Part shown: piece by piece, positions 16,482 to 26,090 of the stretch | Position numbering within the stretch: the stretch's first letter is position 1 | How the letters are laid out: each line of letters begins with the position of its first letter | NCBI GenBank assembly: GCA_030065985.1 | Contig: JASJCM010000020.1 | Location: 1 to 46,092, forward strand | Direction: 5' to 3' | From: Woeseiaceae bacterium | Lineage (GTDB): Bacteria > Pseudomonadota > Gammaproteobacteria > Steroidobacterales > Woeseiaceae | Length of the DNA stretch: 46,092 nucleotides | The notes under the pieces: model-generated | What the model saw: the letters and a program-made list of their open reading frames with translations, nothing else | What the model was told of the DNA's origin: nothing | Databases searched by the model: none | Program-made: the position numbers and the translations under genes

Positions 16482-16861
16482 CAACGCACAAAGGCGGCTG
16501 CCATTGCGGCCGCGTACGATTCGAGGTCGACGCACCGGCGGTGATTGCCGCGACCGAGTGCAACTGCAGCATTTGCCAGATGTCGGGATTTCTGCACCTG
16601 ATCGTGTCTTCCAGAGATTTTCGCCTGCTTGCTGGCGAGGACGATCTCGAGACCTACACCTTCAATACGGGCGTGGCGAAGCACCGATTCTGCAGGCATT
16701 GCGGTATCAAGTCCTTCTACATTCCGCGGTCGCATCCTGACGGCGTCAGTGTGAACATCAAGTGCCTCGAGCCGTCGACTATCGAGCGTGTCGACGTCAC
16801 GACCTTCGATGGCCGCCACTGGGAAGAAAACGTCGCTAAACTGTCGCGGATAAGCGACTGA
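16478..16861 (+). CDS. GFA (glutathione-dependent formaldehyde-activating-like) zinc protein
   Basis: 127 residues from the ATG at 16478 (overlapping the previous stop as ATGA). Zinc ligands of the GFA/Mss4-like fold are visible: GGCHCGRVRF (Cys pair), CNCSICQMSG (three Cys) and FCRHCGI (two Cys). Members are often annotated as aldehyde-activating or S-(hydroxymethyl)glutathione synthase-like; the actual reaction of this subfamily is not known. Confidence 0.93.
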   Translation: MTTHKGGCHCGRVRFEVDAPAVIAATECNCSICQMSGFLHLIVSSRDFRLLAGEDDLETYTFNTGVAKHRFCRHCGIKSFYIPRSHPDGVSVNIKCLEPSTIERVDVTTFDGRHWEENVAKLSRISD

Positions 16862-16917
16862 TTTGACACGCGAAACGGCTGGCAGGAACCGCAGCGTTGC
16901 CTTATAGTTGCCGCACT

Positions 16918-17589
16918 ATGAAAACGATCCTCCGACTTGCAGCAGCCATGACGGTGCTGCTCACAGCAACGGCCTCGGCCGAACCGGCCTGGGTGAGCGA
17001 CCAGTTCGAAATCACGCTGCGCTCGGGGCCGAGCACCAGCAACGCCATTCAGCTGATGGTCGACAGCGGAACGCGTCTCGAGGTACTCGAGCGCGACGCA
17101 GAATCTGGTTATTCGCGCGTGCAGACGCAGGGCGGCACCGAAGGCTGGGTGCTGACGCGTTACTTGATGAACGAGCCCAGCGCCAGGGAGCAATTGCAGA
17201 CCCTGACAAGCCAGCTGACCAATGCGAATTCTCGCGGCACGTCGCTGAACTCCCAGCTGCAGGCGATTCGCGCGGAACAGAACGCTGCGACAAGTGAGAT
17301 AGCAACGCTTGAACGCGAAAAGGCGGCCGTTGAGGAGGAGCTCGCGGAGATCAAACGCACTGCGGCGAACGTCCTGGCTATCAATGACCAGAACAAGTCG
17401 CTCATGGACCAGCTGGCTGCAGCCCAGATCCGGGCGGACACGCTGGAACAGGAGAATCGCGAGCTGGCGAGCCAGACGACCCGCTACTGGTTCATGGCCG
17501 GCGCGCTCGTACTGCTGATCGGCATCGTCCTCGGCATCTGGTTGCCGCGCATCCGCTGGCAGCGCAGGTCACGCTATGATCGATTCTGA
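16918..17589 (+). CDS. TIGR04211-type SH3 domain protein with coiled coil and C-terminal anchor
   Basis: 223 residues from the ATG at 16918: signal peptide (ends ATASA-EP), bacterial SH3 domain (about 22-85, [27 protein letters not shown] and [11 protein letters not shown]), coiled coil (about 92-185) and a single transmembrane helix ([19 protein letters not shown]) followed by a basic tail. The layout matches the YgiM/TIGR04211 family of periplasm-facing inner-membrane proteins, of unknown role. A TATAGT (16903-16908) ends nine bases before the ATG and no Shine-Dalgarno is present. Its end overlaps the convergent ppsA by 16 bases. Confidence 0.9.
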   Translation: MKTILRLAAAMTVLLTATASAEPAWVSDQFEITLRSGPSTSNAIQLMVDSGTRLEVLERDAESGYSRVQTQGGTEGWVLTRYLMNEPSAREQLQTLTSQLTNANSRGTSLNSQLQAIRAEQNAATSEIATLEREKAAVEEELAEIKRTAANVLAINDQNKSLMDQLAAAQIRADTLEQENRELASQTTRYWFMAGALVLLIGIVLGIWLPRIRWQRRSRYDRF

Positions 17590-19952
17590 TCGATCGTCTC
17601 GCCCGCGAGGAACATCCAGGTCTCGATCACGGTATCGGGATTGAGCGACATGCTCTCGATTCCCTGGTCCAGGAGCCAGCGTGCAAGGTCGGGGTGATCT
17701 GACGGGCCCTGGCCGCAGATACCGACGTACTTGCCGTGCTTCCTGCACGCAGTGATCGTCATTGTCAGCAGCGCTTTCACCGCATCATCACGCTCGTCAA
17801 AGTAGTCGGCGACGAGGGCCGAGTCGCGATCGAGGCCGAGCGCGAGCTGGGTCATGTCATTCGAGCCGATCGACATGCCGTCGAAATACTCCAGGTACTG
17901 GTCGGCGAGCAGGGCGTTGGTGGGCAATTCGGACATCATGATGATCTTGAGGTCGTTCTTGCCGCGTTCCAGACCGTTTTGCTCCAGCAGCTCGACGACG
18001 TCTTTCGCCTGCTGCACCGTCCTGACAAACGGAATCATGATCTGGACGTTAGTTAGCCCCATCTCATCGCGGACGCGGCACAGCGCGCGGCATTCGAGTT
18101 CGAAGCACGGCTGGAAATCCTCGGCCACATAACGCCCGGCGCCACGGAAACCGAGCATCGGGTTCTCTTCTTCGGGTTCGTAGCGATCGCCGCCGATCAG
18201 GTTGGCGTACTCGTTCGACTTGAAGTCCGACATGCGCACGATTACAGGTTCCGGCGCAAATGCCGCAGCGATCGTTGCGACACCCTCGGTCAGTTTGTCT
18301 ACAAAGAACTCGACGGGGTCCGGATAGCCCGCCATCTGGTCGTCAACCGCGACGCGCGTTGCTTCGTCCAGATTGGCGTACTCGAGCAAGGCCTGCGGAT
18401 GGACACCGATCATGCGGTTGATGATGAATTCGAGGCGGGCGAGGCCGACACCGCGGTTAGGAATGCTGGCGAAGTCGAAGGCACGGTCGGGGTTGCCGAC
18501 GTTCATCATGATCTTGACCGGAATTTCGGGCAGGGCGTCGAGCTCGATCTTTTTTTCCTCGAAGTCGAGGCTGCCTTCGTAGACAAATCCCTCATCACCC
18601 TCGGCACAGCTGACCGTCACATCCGCGTTGTCCTGGATGAGGGTCGTTGCGTTACCGCAGCCCACGACGGCCGGGATGCCGAGTTCGCGAGCGATGATTG
18701 CAGCGTGGCAGGTACGGCCGCCGCGATTCGTCACGATCGCGGATGCGCGCTTCATGACCGGCTCCCAGTCAGGGTCGGTCATATCGGAAACCAGGACGTC
18801 GCCGGCCTTGACGCGATCCATCTCGGCAACGGAACGGATGACCTTCGCTTTGCCGGAGCCGATCTTCTGGCCGATGCTGCGACCGGCGACGATGACGTCG
18901 CCCTTGTCCTTGAGTACGAATCGCTGCACGGTCCGGCCGCTGCGGCTCTGGACCGTTTCTGGTCGAGCCTGGAGGATGTAGAGCTTGCCGTCGTTGCCGT
19001 CCTTGCCCCATTCGATATCCATCGGGCGGTCGTAGTGTTCTTCGATCGTGACGGCCATCCTGGCGAGTTCTTCAACATCTTCGTCGCTGATCGAAAACGC
19101 CAGGCTGTCTTTCTCGAGCACATCGACGGTATCGACCGTCTTGCCGGGCTTCGGGTCGTCGCTATAGACCATCTTGATGGCCTTGCCGCCGAGGTTCTTG
19201 CGCAGGATGGGCCGCTTACCGTTCGCCAGGGCGGGTTTGTAGACGTAGAACTCATCCGGGTTCACCGCACCCTGGACCACGGTCTCGCCGAGTCCGTACG
19301 AGGAGGTGATGAACACGGCATCACGGAAGCCGGTCTCGGTGTCGAGCGTGAACATGACGCCGGATGCGCCAATGTCGCTGCGGACCATGGTCTGCACGCC
19401 GGCGGAAAGGGCCACGTCGGCGTGATCAAAGCCTTGATGCACGCGATACGCGATCGCGCGGTCATTGAACAGGGAGGCGAACACGTGGTGCATAGCCTCA
19501 ATCATGTTGTCGAAGCCGCGAATGTTCAGGAACGTCTCTTGCTGCCCCGCAAACGAGGCATCGGGCAGGTCTTCCGCCGTTGCTGAAGACCGCACGGCCA
19601 CGTCGATGTCGCGGCCATCGCTCATTTCCTCCCAGGCGGCCTTGACGGCTTCCATCAGCTCCTTTGGGAGCGGCGTTTCGAGGACCCAGCCGCGAATCTG
19701 CCTGCCTGCGCTCGTGAGCGCCTCAATGTTGTCGACATCGAGGTCGTCGAGCAGCGCGTTGATACGTTTGTCGAGGCCGTCGGTGCCGAGAAAAGCGCGG
19801 TAAGCTGCCGCCGTCGTCGCAAAACCACCGGGTACCGTGACGCCGAGGTTTGCGAGGTTGCTGATCATCTCGCCGAGTGACGCGTTCTTGCCGCCGACGG
19901 TTTCGACGTCGTTCATACCAAGCTCTTCGAGCCTGATGACGTATGAGTCCAA
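17574..19952 (-). CDS. ppsA: Phosphoenolpyruvate synthase
   Basis: 792-residue pyruvate, water dikinase, making PEP from pyruvate and ATP for gluconeogenesis. The N-terminal ATP-grasp domain runs from about 5 to 335 ([36 protein letters not shown]), followed by the phosphohistidine domain with [10 protein letters not shown] (Thr414, Cys415, His416) and the C-terminal PEP/pyruvate barrel ending near [18 protein letters not shown]. Thr414 is the residue position targeted by the partner regulator PpsR, encoded divergently 46 bases away. The start is TTG at 19952, with GGGAG seven bases upstream. Confidence 0.97.
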   Translation of the reverse strand: MDSYVIRLEELGMNDVETVGGKNASLGEMISNLANLGVTVPGGFATTAAAYRAFLGTDGLDKRINALLDDLDVDNIEALTSAGRQIRGWVLETPLPKELMEAVKAAWEEMSDGRDIDVAVRSSATAEDLPDASFAGQQETFLNIRGFDNMIEAMHHVFASLFNDRAIAYRVHQGFDHADVALSAGVQTMVRSDIGASGVMFTLDTETGFRDAVFITSSYGLGETVVQGAVNPDEFYVYKPALANGKRPILRKNLGGKAIKMVYSDDPKPGKTVDTVDVLEKDSLAFSISDEDVEELARMAVTIEEHYDRPMDIEWGKDGNDGKLYILQARPETVQSRSGRTVQRFVLKDKGDVIVAGRSIGQKIGSGKAKVIRSVAEMDRVKAGDVLVSDMTDPDWEPVMKRASAIVTNRGGRTCHAAIIARELGIPAVVGCGNATTLIQDNADVTVSCAEGDEGFVYEGSLDFEEKKIELDALPEIPVKIMMNVGNPDRAFDFASIPNRGVGLARLEFIINRMIGVHPQALLEYANLDEATRVAVDDQMAGYPDPVEFFVDKLTEGVATIAAAFAPEPVIVRMSDFKSNEYANLIGGDRYEPEEENPMLGFRGAGRYVAEDFQPCFELECRALCRVRDEMGLTNVQIMIPFVRTVQQAKDVVELLEQNGLERGKNDLKIIMMSELPTNALLADQYLEYFDGMSIGSNDMTQLALGLDRDSALVADYFDERDDAVKALLTMTITACRKHGKYVGICGQGPSDHPDLARWLLDQGIESMSLNPDTVIETWMFLAGETIDQNRS

Positions 19953-19998
19953 AGCGAGCTCCCTTGTGTTCGCTGGCAGGAAGTGGACAATCCTACCG

Positions 19999-20823
19999 AT
20001 GACTGAGCGCGTAGTTTTTTTTGTCTCGGATACTACCGGGGTGACCGCTGAAACCCTTGGTCACAGCCTGATTACGCAGTTTGCCGGCCAGAATTTTCGG
20101 CAATTGACTTTGCCATTTATAGATTCGGTTGACAAGGCGAGGGGAGCGGTTGAAACGATCAACGCGACATGCGCCGCCGGCAAACCCAAACCGATCGTTT
20201 TTTCAACGCTCGTGCAGCCGGACGTTCGAGCGATCGTCAAAGAGTCCGACGGTCTTCATCTCGATATCTTCGATGAGTTCCTGGCGCCGTTGACCGAAGA
20301 GCTTGGGGAGGAACCGGTACTCGAGCTTGGCCTGTCGCACGGTATGAGCAATATCGATGCTTATATGAAACGTATCGAGGCAACCAACTTCGCCCTGGCG
20401 AATGACGACGGCGGGGCGAGCCGCAATTACGACCAGGCTGACGTGATACTGATCGGCGTGTCGAGATCCGGAAAGACGCCGACCTGCCTGTACCTGGCGC
20501 TGCAATACGGCGTTTACGCCGCCAATTACCCTCTGACAGACGAGGAGCTCGAAACCGGCGAGCTGCCCAAGTTCCTGATGCGCCAAAAGAAGAAGCTCTA
20601 CGGCTTGACGATCGATCCAGGCCGGCTGGTCGAGATTCGCAAGGAGCGCCGCCCGATGGGTCGCTACTCGTCGGCGCAGCAGGTGCGTTTTGAACTGCGC
20701 GAGGCGGACAAGATCTTTCGTCGCTACAAAATTCCGAATGTCAACACGACGAGCTTCTCGATCGAGGAAATATCGAGCAGGATTCTCGATAGTACCGGTG
20801 TAGAACGGAGAGTTCGACCCTGA
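19999..20823 (+). CDS. ppsR: PEP synthase regulatory protein (bifunctional kinase/pyrophosphorylase)
   Basis: 274 residues from the ATG at 19999 ([21 protein letters not shown]). The P-loop is GVSRSGKT (153-160), and the family motif [19 protein letters not shown] is present. It catalyses ADP-dependent phosphorylation and Pi-dependent dephosphorylation of the Thr beside the catalytic His of PpsA. The frame is open upstream to 19837, but that overlaps ppsA antisense. A TTGTGT and GACAAT pair spaced by 16 bases ends seven bases before the ATG, so this may also be leaderless. Confidence 0.96.
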   Translation: MTERVVFFVSDTTGVTAETLGHSLITQFAGQNFRQLTLPFIDSVDKARGAVETINATCAAGKPKPIVFSTLVQPDVRAIVKESDGLHLDIFDEFLAPLTEELGEEPVLELGLSHGMSNIDAYMKRIEATNFALANDDGGASRNYDQADVILIGVSRSGKTPTCLYLALQYGVYAANYPLTDEELETGELPKFLMRQKKKLYGLTIDPGRLVEIRKERRPMGRYSSAQQVRFELREADKIFRRYKIPNVNTTSFSIEEISSRILDSTGVERRVRP

Positions 20824-20835
20824 TTTTCGACCGTC

Positions 20836-20852
20836 GTCACTGCTATAGTGAC
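20836..20852 (+). promoter_or_regulatory. -10 box embedded in a perfect inverted repeat, yqiB
   Basis: GTCACT (20836-20841) and AGTGAC (20847-20852) flank GCTAT. TATAGT (20844-20849) sits inside the repeat and ends exactly six bases before the yqiB ATG at 20856, so a start of transcription at or next to the A of ATG is expected. The repeat could be a repressor site. Confidence 0.5.
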
Positions 20853-20855
20853 GGC

Positions 20856-21311
20856 ATGTTGCTCGATTCATACCTGGTGCCCGAAACTATCGCGAAGCCT
20901 CGCAGCTTCGTGGGCCTCATGGCGCTCTACGAAAGCAACTACCTGCGATTGCTGCAGCTCATTCCGGAGCTTGATCGTCTCGATGGCTGCTTCCGTTCAC
21001 GGGTCGCCGGGGATTGCGATCTGCATGTCGAGATCATCGAACGCTGCCGCTACACGGTTACGTTGTCGCTGACATACCACCTCGAGACGGACGACGGTCT
21101 GCTCGTCGACCCCGACATGACGGTACGAGCCTACCTTGATGGGCAGCTCGCCGAAGTCATGGCTGTCGGCAATTGCGAGCGTCATGGGAGGCTGCGGGAG
21201 CTCGTGCGTGAGCATCGCAAGGAGCTAGACAGGCGATGGCGGCGCAATATCGTGCTGAATAAGTGGCTCGACTACCTGTCCGACCAGGGACACCTCGTGC
21301 TGGAACGCTAG
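20856..21311 (+). CDS. yqiB: DUF1249 family protein (YqiB)
   Basis: 151 residues of the DUF1249/YqiB family: FVGLMALYESNYLRLLQLIPEL near the N terminus, a central beta region (DLHVEIIERCRYTVTLSLTYHL) and a C-terminal helix (RKELDRRWRRNIVLNKWLDYLSDQGH). In Enterobacteria yqiB lies beside cpdA; here it follows ppsR. Function unknown. No Shine-Dalgarno precedes the ATG, and a -10-like TATAGT is six bases upstream. Confidence 0.92.
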   Translation: MLLDSYLVPETIAKPRSFVGLMALYESNYLRLLQLIPELDRLDGCFRSRVAGDCDLHVEIIERCRYTVTLSLTYHLETDDGLLVDPDMTVRAYLDGQLAEVMAVGNCERHGRLRELVREHRKELDRRWRRNIVLNKWLDYLSDQGHLVLER

Positions 21312-21444
21312 AACCAGTCAAATCAAGACGTTGTACAAAATGTCGATTCCGTCAGCGAATCGCGCTTGACCTGTTGCGATCATTACGTTCAATCGCGCGC
21401 CGACGCTACCGGCGTGCCCGCAAGATTATGTTAAGAGGAACGTA

Positions 21445-22476
21445 GTGGCGAGCCTTACAGGAATCTTCAAGCCAGAGGCGGACGTCGAGCAGGACCAGGA
21501 CAAGCTCGTGGACCTGTTTCGCAATCGTGCCGAGCTCAAAAAAGAGTTCGCGGCATTGCGCAATGAGAAGTACCAGCTGCAGGACCGCATCAAGGAGCGG
21601 CAGGGGGCGGTCGAGCGGGTCCAGCAGAAACTGAACCACCTCGAATCGCTGCTGCTGGATCCGGAATGGGTTCACAACGTCGTTGTGTTTTACCAGCTAC
21701 GTCGCCTTGCAGCACATTGCGAGGCCAAGCTCGAACGCTTTGCCGAGCAGCTCAAGCAGCAGCGTGAAAAGCGCGTGCACTCGAAAGTTCTCTTTGACTG
21801 GAATGAAGAGCGCAAGCTTGAGTCTGCCGAGGTGCAGAAGCGCATCGGTGCGCATCGGATGCAGCTGCAGACTCTCGAGGATCATCTGCAGTCAGAGCGC
21901 CACAAGCTGTCCACGATGGGCGGTATCTCCAAACTCTTCAAAGGCAAGTCCCAGGCCGAGTCCGTCGAGGACATCGAAGCTTCCATCGCGGCTGGGCAGC
22001 AGACCGAGCAGGAACTACTGCGCGAGCTCGACGCGATCGAAACCCGCGAGCCGCCGCCGCACCAGGGCCTGGATGCCGGCACCAAGCGCTCAATCAACTT
22101 CCTGATCGTGTCCTTTGCCCAGCAGTTGTATCTCGACTACGCCGAGGACAACCTGGCCGGCCTCGCAAAGGAGGCGAGCGACAAGAGCGTCGGTGCGGTC
22201 AACTACGGCACGAAGTATGAGTGTGACGAAATACTCGAGAAACTCGTCAAGCGGCGCAAACAGATCGACAGTCGGGAAGACGCGCCGGATCTGCTGAAGC
22301 ACCGGGCGAAGCTGATTGCAGAACATGCTGTCTTTCGCAGCGACGATGACTGCGTACCGGCCCCGGGTACGGTCGCGACGGTCTACGACATCGATCACAA
22401 CGGCGTCGTGCGCCAGGTCGATGCGAATCTGCTCGGTGAAAACTACTTCGGTGTGTCGAAAATACTCAGCCGCTAG
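21445..22476 (+). CDS. Coiled-coil protein of unknown function
   Basis: 343 residues starting at GTG 21445, with AAGAGGAA about five bases upstream. Not recognised. Residues about 15-215 are predicted long coiled coil (LFRNRAELKKEFAALRNEKYQLQDRIKERQG and similar heptads), broken by a short Gly segment (MGGISKLFKGKS). The C-terminal 120 residues look globular: SINFLIVSFAQQLYLDYAEDNLAGLAKEAS, a charged helix and a small beta tail (AVFRSDDDCVPAPGTVATVYDIDHNGVVRQVDANLLGENYFGVSKILSR). No signal peptide or membrane segment, so cytosolic. Its stop overlaps that of the convergent small exported protein by four bases. Confidence 0.88.
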   Translation: MASLTGIFKPEADVEQDQDKLVDLFRNRAELKKEFAALRNEKYQLQDRIKERQGAVERVQQKLNHLESLLLDPEWVHNVVVFYQLRRLAAHCEAKLERFAEQLKQQREKRVHSKVLFDWNEERKLESAEVQKRIGAHRMQLQTLEDHLQSERHKLSTMGGISKLFKGKSQAESVEDIEASIAAGQQTEQELLRELDAIETREPPPHQGLDAGTKRSINFLIVSFAQQLYLDYAEDNLAGLAKEASDKSVGAVNYGTKYECDEILEKLVKRRKQIDSREDAPDLLKHRAKLIAEHAVFRSDDDCVPAPGTVATVYDIDHNGVVRQVDANLLGENYFGVSKILSR

Positions 22477-22895
22477 ATATCGCGGCGGTACATCTGGCGC
22501 TTGAATCGCGCCGGGTCGTCATCGGAAATCCCAGGAACGAGATTACGGAGTGCCTTCGGCTCCTCGGTGTCGGTCTCGGTCTCGGTTTCCTGAACCTCAT
22601 CATCGTCTTCCGCGAACACTTCGCGAACCGTGGCATCGAAGCGCGGTTTCAGCAGCTTGTCGGCCGATACCGTTTCGGTCTCGTCCTCGTTCTTCGGGGC
22701 ATCGAGATCGTGGGAGACAGGCCTGGCGGTCAGTTCGTCAGTCGAGATGTCGAGCGTGGCTTCGTGATGATCGTCGCAGAGAATGTTGTGGTCGGGGGCG
22801 GCGTGGACCGGCGTAGCGAAGCCGCCCGTCAGCAGCAGCAACGCCAGCGTTGCTCTGGTTTTGCCGTGTTTCGGCGTATCAGGCCGTCCAACCAT
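22473..22895 (-). CDS. Small acidic exported protein
   Basis: 140 residues, not recognised. A long n-region, hydrophobic core (LALLLLTGGFATPVHAA) and AxA site give a signal peptide of about 33 residues. The mature part is strongly acidic with a low-complexity run (EDDDEVQETETETDTEEP) and ends in a basic tail (ARFKRQMYRRDI). One Cys and two His pairs occur near the mature N terminus (ILCDDHHEA), a conceivable metal site. GGAAGGGG precedes the ATG, and a good sigma-70 promoter with a palindrome lies about 50 bases upstream. Confidence 0.78.
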   Translation of the reverse strand: MVGRPDTPKHGKTRATLALLLLTGGFATPVHAAPDHNILCDDHHEATLDISTDELTARPVSHDLDAPKNEDETETVSADKLLKPRFDATVREVFAEDDDEVQETETETDTEEPKALRNLVPGISDDDPARFKRQMYRRDI

Positions 22896-22936
22896 GGCAG
22901 ATCCCCTTCCGCGACGACCGGGGCGCCCATGGCCCC

Positions 22937-22977
22937 GGTGTTATAGTCGAGTATAACACCTCGACTTTTGGGGTCAA
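22937..22977 (-). promoter_or_regulatory. Promoter with nested palindromes upstream of the small acidic exported protein
   Basis: Minus-strand TTGACC (22972-22977) and TATACT (22950-22955) are separated by 16 bases, a good sigma-70 promoter. GGTGTTATA (22937-22945) and TATAACACC (22952-22960) form a perfect 9-base inverted repeat covering the -10 and start region; AGTCGAG (22945-22951) and CTCGACT (22960-22966) form a second one that shares arms with the first. Confidence 0.6.
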
Positions 22978-22985
22978 GAACGAAT

Positions 22986-25109
22986 CTAGCGGACCTGTGC
23001 CGTGGCCGGGTTGGTACCGATCTCGCGCATCGCGGCGAGATCCGTGACGATGCCGGCCGCCTGATCCAGCAGGATGTCCGGGAATTCTTCCTCGTCGATG
23101 TCGTCGAGGCTCGCGAGCGGTTCCAGACCCAGTGCGCCGCGACGTTCGTTCTCACGGTCGAGTCTGCGCTGCAGCTCGTCCTCGCGTTCGGTGCGCCGCG
23201 TTTCGATATTCAGCGACAGGGACTTCTGCGCCGTGACCTCTTCGGCGGCCTGGATCATGTCAACCTGGTACAGGTAGTTGGGGTCGTCCTGGGAGCGCTT
23301 GGTATGCGATGCGGTCAGGGACTCGATCGTCTCCGACAGTGGCCTGCCGGCCCGGAATCGTGTTGTCTGTACCGTGTCCCAGGGCAGGGCGCTGTCGCGA
23401 ACGCTCTCGCCGATAATCTCGGCGTTAATGTAAGACGGCAGCTCAATGTCCGGATCGACACCGCGATGCTGGGTGCTTTCACCAGTGACACGGTAGTACT
23501 TGCCGATCGTCAACGTCAGTTGGCCAAAGCCCTTGTCATTGTCGCGGCTGGGTCGCATGTACTGGTCCAGTGAATAAAGGTTCTGCACCGTTCCCTTGCC
23601 AAACGTCTGCTGGCCAATGATTACGCCGCGGGCGTAATCCTGGATGGCGGCGGCAAAGATCTCGGAGGCCGAGGCACTGTAGCGATCGACGAGCACTGCC
23701 AGCGGTCCGTTGTAAGCGACTCGTGCAACAGGATCGGGGTCGTCGAGGCGACTGATGCGGCCATTCGAATTGCGCAACTGTACGACGGGCCCGTTGTCGA
23801 TAAACAACCCGGAGAGCGCAGTCGCCTCTGTCAGGTGACCGCCGCCATTGCCACGCAGGTCGATAATCAACCCGTCGATGCCTTCCTTTTCGAGATCGCT
23901 GATGAGGCGCTTTACGTCTTTGGTCGTGCTCGTGTAGTTCTTGTCGCCGTTGCTGAGCGCGCGATAGTCACGGTAGAAGCTCGGCACGTCGATCACGCCA
24001 ATACGCCATTCGCGGCCGTCACGTGGGATTTCGATGACCTCGCTCTTCGCCGCCTGCTCCTCGAGCTTGACCTGGCCGCGCGTCAGATCGATCAGTGACT
24101 TCGGCGCTCCCGGTGCGGCATTAGCCGGAATGATCTCGAGCCGTACGACGGTGTCGGCCGGGCCGCGAATCAGCTGCACGACGTCGTCGAGTCGCCAGCC
24201 GATGACATCGACCATCTCACCATCGGCGCCCTGGGCGACGCCCGTGATCCGGTCTTCGGGCTTCAGCGAGCCATCAGCGGCGGCCGGGCCGCCCGGAATA
24301 ATGCCGGCGATCTTGACGTAATAGCCGTCGGTCTGCAGCGACGCACCGATCCCGAAATAGGAAAGGCTCATCTGGATGCGATATTCCTCGCTATTGCGTG
24401 GCGACATATAGCTGGAGTGCGGGTCGAGGGTGTGCGCGAAGGCGTTCATGAAGCGCTCGAACACGTCATCGTTGTTGACCTGGTCCAGACGGCGCAGGAA
24501 GCCTTCGTAGCGCTTGGTCAGGACATCCTGGATGTCCTCCCAGGGCTCCTCATCCAATGCGAGGCTTAGCGCATCGTTCTTGATCCGCTGACGCCAGATC
24601 TCGTCGAGCTCCGACGAGGACTTCGCCCACGGCTCCTCCGAGCGGTCGAACTGGTATTTCTCGTCGACGCTGTAGTCGGGTTCGGTCTCGAGCTGCGACA
24701 GCGCGAACTGGAGCCGCTCGCGTACCCGCGTCTGGTAGACCTCGAACATCTCGAAGACCGGGTCGAGAGGCTTGCTCTTGACGACATCGTCGAGTTCGTA
24801 GCGATAGGTTTCAAAGTAGTCGACGTCGCCCTGCAGGAGATACATGCGGTTGCGGTCGAGGGATTCGATGAACAGGTCGAGCACGTCGGAGGAGAGCTCG
24901 TCATCGACAGCGACCCGGTTGTAGTGGGATTTCTGGATAAACTGCGTGATTACCTCGCCAACATCCTCGTGGCGTTTTTCTGGATGCAGATAGCTCGTAC
25001 GGTCGAGTCCCGAGTTGGTGCTGAAGGCCGGCCACGCCACGACGGCGAGGGCGATTCCTGCGAACCAGGTGAAACGACGGTGTCCGGTCTTTGTCAAAGC
25101 GATCTCCAT
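22986..25109 (-). CDS. prc: Tail-specific protease Prc/Tsp (S41A)
   Basis: 707-residue periplasmic carboxy-terminal processing protease. N-terminal signal or anchor helix (about 12-30), helical Tsp-specific N domain, PDZ domain (about 240-330: SYFGIGASLQTDGYYVKIAGIIPGGPAAADG), then the S41 catalytic core: nucleophile Ser in YSASASEIF (478-484) and general base Lys505 in FGKGTVQ, with IIDLRGNGGGHL before them. A C-terminal Tsp-type helical region follows. Family members trim lipoproteins and cell-wall enzymes such as MepS. The 131-base upstream gap is shared with a divergent small membrane gene. Confidence 0.96.
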   Translation of the reverse strand: MEIALTKTGHRRFTWFAGIALAVVAWPAFSTNSGLDRTSYLHPEKRHEDVGEVITQFIQKSHYNRVAVDDELSSDVLDLFIESLDRNRMYLLQGDVDYFETYRYELDDVVKSKPLDPVFEMFEVYQTRVRERLQFALSQLETEPDYSVDEKYQFDRSEEPWAKSSSELDEIWRQRIKNDALSLALDEEPWEDIQDVLTKRYEGFLRRLDQVNNDDVFERFMNAFAHTLDPHSSYMSPRNSEEYRIQMSLSYFGIGASLQTDGYYVKIAGIIPGGPAAADGSLKPEDRITGVAQGADGEMVDVIGWRLDDVVQLIRGPADTVVRLEIIPANAAPGAPKSLIDLTRGQVKLEEQAAKSEVIEIPRDGREWRIGVIDVPSFYRDYRALSNGDKNYTSTTKDVKRLISDLEKEGIDGLIIDLRGNGGGHLTEATALSGLFIDNGPVVQLRNSNGRISRLDDPDPVARVAYNGPLAVLVDRYSASASEIFAAAIQDYARGVIIGQQTFGKGTVQNLYSLDQYMRPSRDNDKGFGQLTLTIGKYYRVTGESTQHRGVDPDIELPSYINAEIIGESVRDSALPWDTVQTTRFRAGRPLSETIESLTASHTKRSQDDPNYLYQVDMIQAAEEVTAQKSLSLNIETRRTEREDELQRRLDRENERRGALGLEPLASLDDIDEEEFPDILLDQAAGIVTDLAAMREIGTNPATAQVR

Positions 25110-25240
25110 TGTCCCGTGCGAGAATTCTGCATAACCTGCATCTGAGCTAGGCTAGTTGGCCTGCGCCCTTGTATCAAGAGCACATTCGTCATAATCAACA
25201 TTGTGTTGCGGCAATAATCTACCGTACTGGAAATTAATTA

Positions 25241-25525
25241 ATGCGTCCTTTGTCTGTTGTCACGCTGATCATCCTTGGATCCAGTTTTGCGATCACCTTC
25301 AGCCTGACCGCGGTTGTCATCGTTACCCTCATCCTGGGTGGCGAACACCCGCGCCTGCAAGCCGAGTTTCAGCCTTTGCTCAAAAGCCTGATGTTGTTCT
25401 TCGGTATGACCCTGATCTGCACGCTAAGTTTCTACACGCTGCTCAAGAACCACGTCGCGCGCTGGTGGGCGCAGGCCGCGATGTGGGCTGCTCTGTTCGG
25501 GGTGGGCTACTATTATTGGCCCTGA
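25241..25525 (+). CDS. Small three-helix membrane protein
   Basis: 94 residues with about three transmembrane segments (roughly 7-33, 45-65 and 72-92, ending WAALFGVGYYYWP). Not recognised. It begins at ATG 25241 after an AT-rich leader without a clear Shine-Dalgarno sequence, and its stop lies 19 bases from the convergent YkvA-domain gene. Confidence 0.75.
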   Translation: MRPLSVVTLIILGSSFAITFSLTAVVIVTLILGGEHPRLQAEFQPLLKSLMLFFGMTLICTLSFYTLLKNHVARWWAQAAMWAALFGVGYYYWP

Positions 25526-25544
25526 CGGCTGGCGCTGAGCTGGC

Positions 25545-26078
25545 TCAGGACAGAAGTCGCGAATTACGCTTGCGCCGCCGCCGCATTCGCGCCTGCAGTT
25601 CCTTGCGGCGCGTATCGAGCCATCCTGCCCGGCTTGCCGGCGTCCTTTCGCCACGATCGCGCAATCGCTGTCGATACTCGCAAAAGTCCTCGTACGCCTC
25701 GATTTCATGGCGCAGCTCGCGCACGACAAGTTCGATCATGATGGCATCGTCGAGGAAGCCGAGGCCCGGAATATGGTCCGGTATCAGGTCTTCAGGCTCG
25801 GCGAAGTAGGCAAGCGCGTTCAGTACGCGCTTGGCCTCCTGGTGCGGCAACCGCCATTCGATATCGGACAACATGCCGATCATCAGGCGCAGGCGCGCCA
25901 GGCGCTCAAGAATGAAACCGGGCGCGCCGGATTCAGGTACCTGGTTTAACAGGTCCTCGGCCGCCTCCACAATATCCTCGGGGGCAAGTCGACTGGCGGC
26001 CTGTCGCGCTTCATGCATGATGAGGCGAAAGTGCTTGAGGTCGCTTTCGTCGAGTTCGAAGGAGATTCGTAAAGTCAC
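25545..26078 (-). CDS. YkvA (DUF1232) domain protein
   Basis: 177 residues starting at GTG 26078. The DUF1232 core is ALAYFAEPEDLIPDHIPGLGFLDDAIMIELVVREL (about 90-125), preceded by an ACT-free helical N-terminal region and followed by a very basic tail (RRKELQARMRRRRKRN). Unlike many family members it lacks a hydrophobic membrane segment, so it is probably cytosolic. Role unknown. A TACCAT hexamer lies exactly six bases upstream of the GTG and no good ribosome-binding site is present. Confidence 0.88.
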   Translation of the reverse strand: MTLRISFELDESDLKHFRLIMHEARQAASRLAPEDIVEAAEDLLNQVPESGAPGFILERLARLRLMIGMLSDIEWRLPHQEAKRVLNALAYFAEPEDLIPDHIPGLGFLDDAIMIELVVRELRHEIEAYEDFCEYRQRLRDRGERTPASRAGWLDTRRKELQARMRRRRKRNSRLLS

Positions 26079-26090
26079 CCGCGAATGGTA

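Noticed and set aside
18399..19586. 395-residue open frame antisense to ppsA
   Set aside because: Shadow frame generated by GC-rich codons of ppsA; composition is His/Asp/Arg-rich with no domain.
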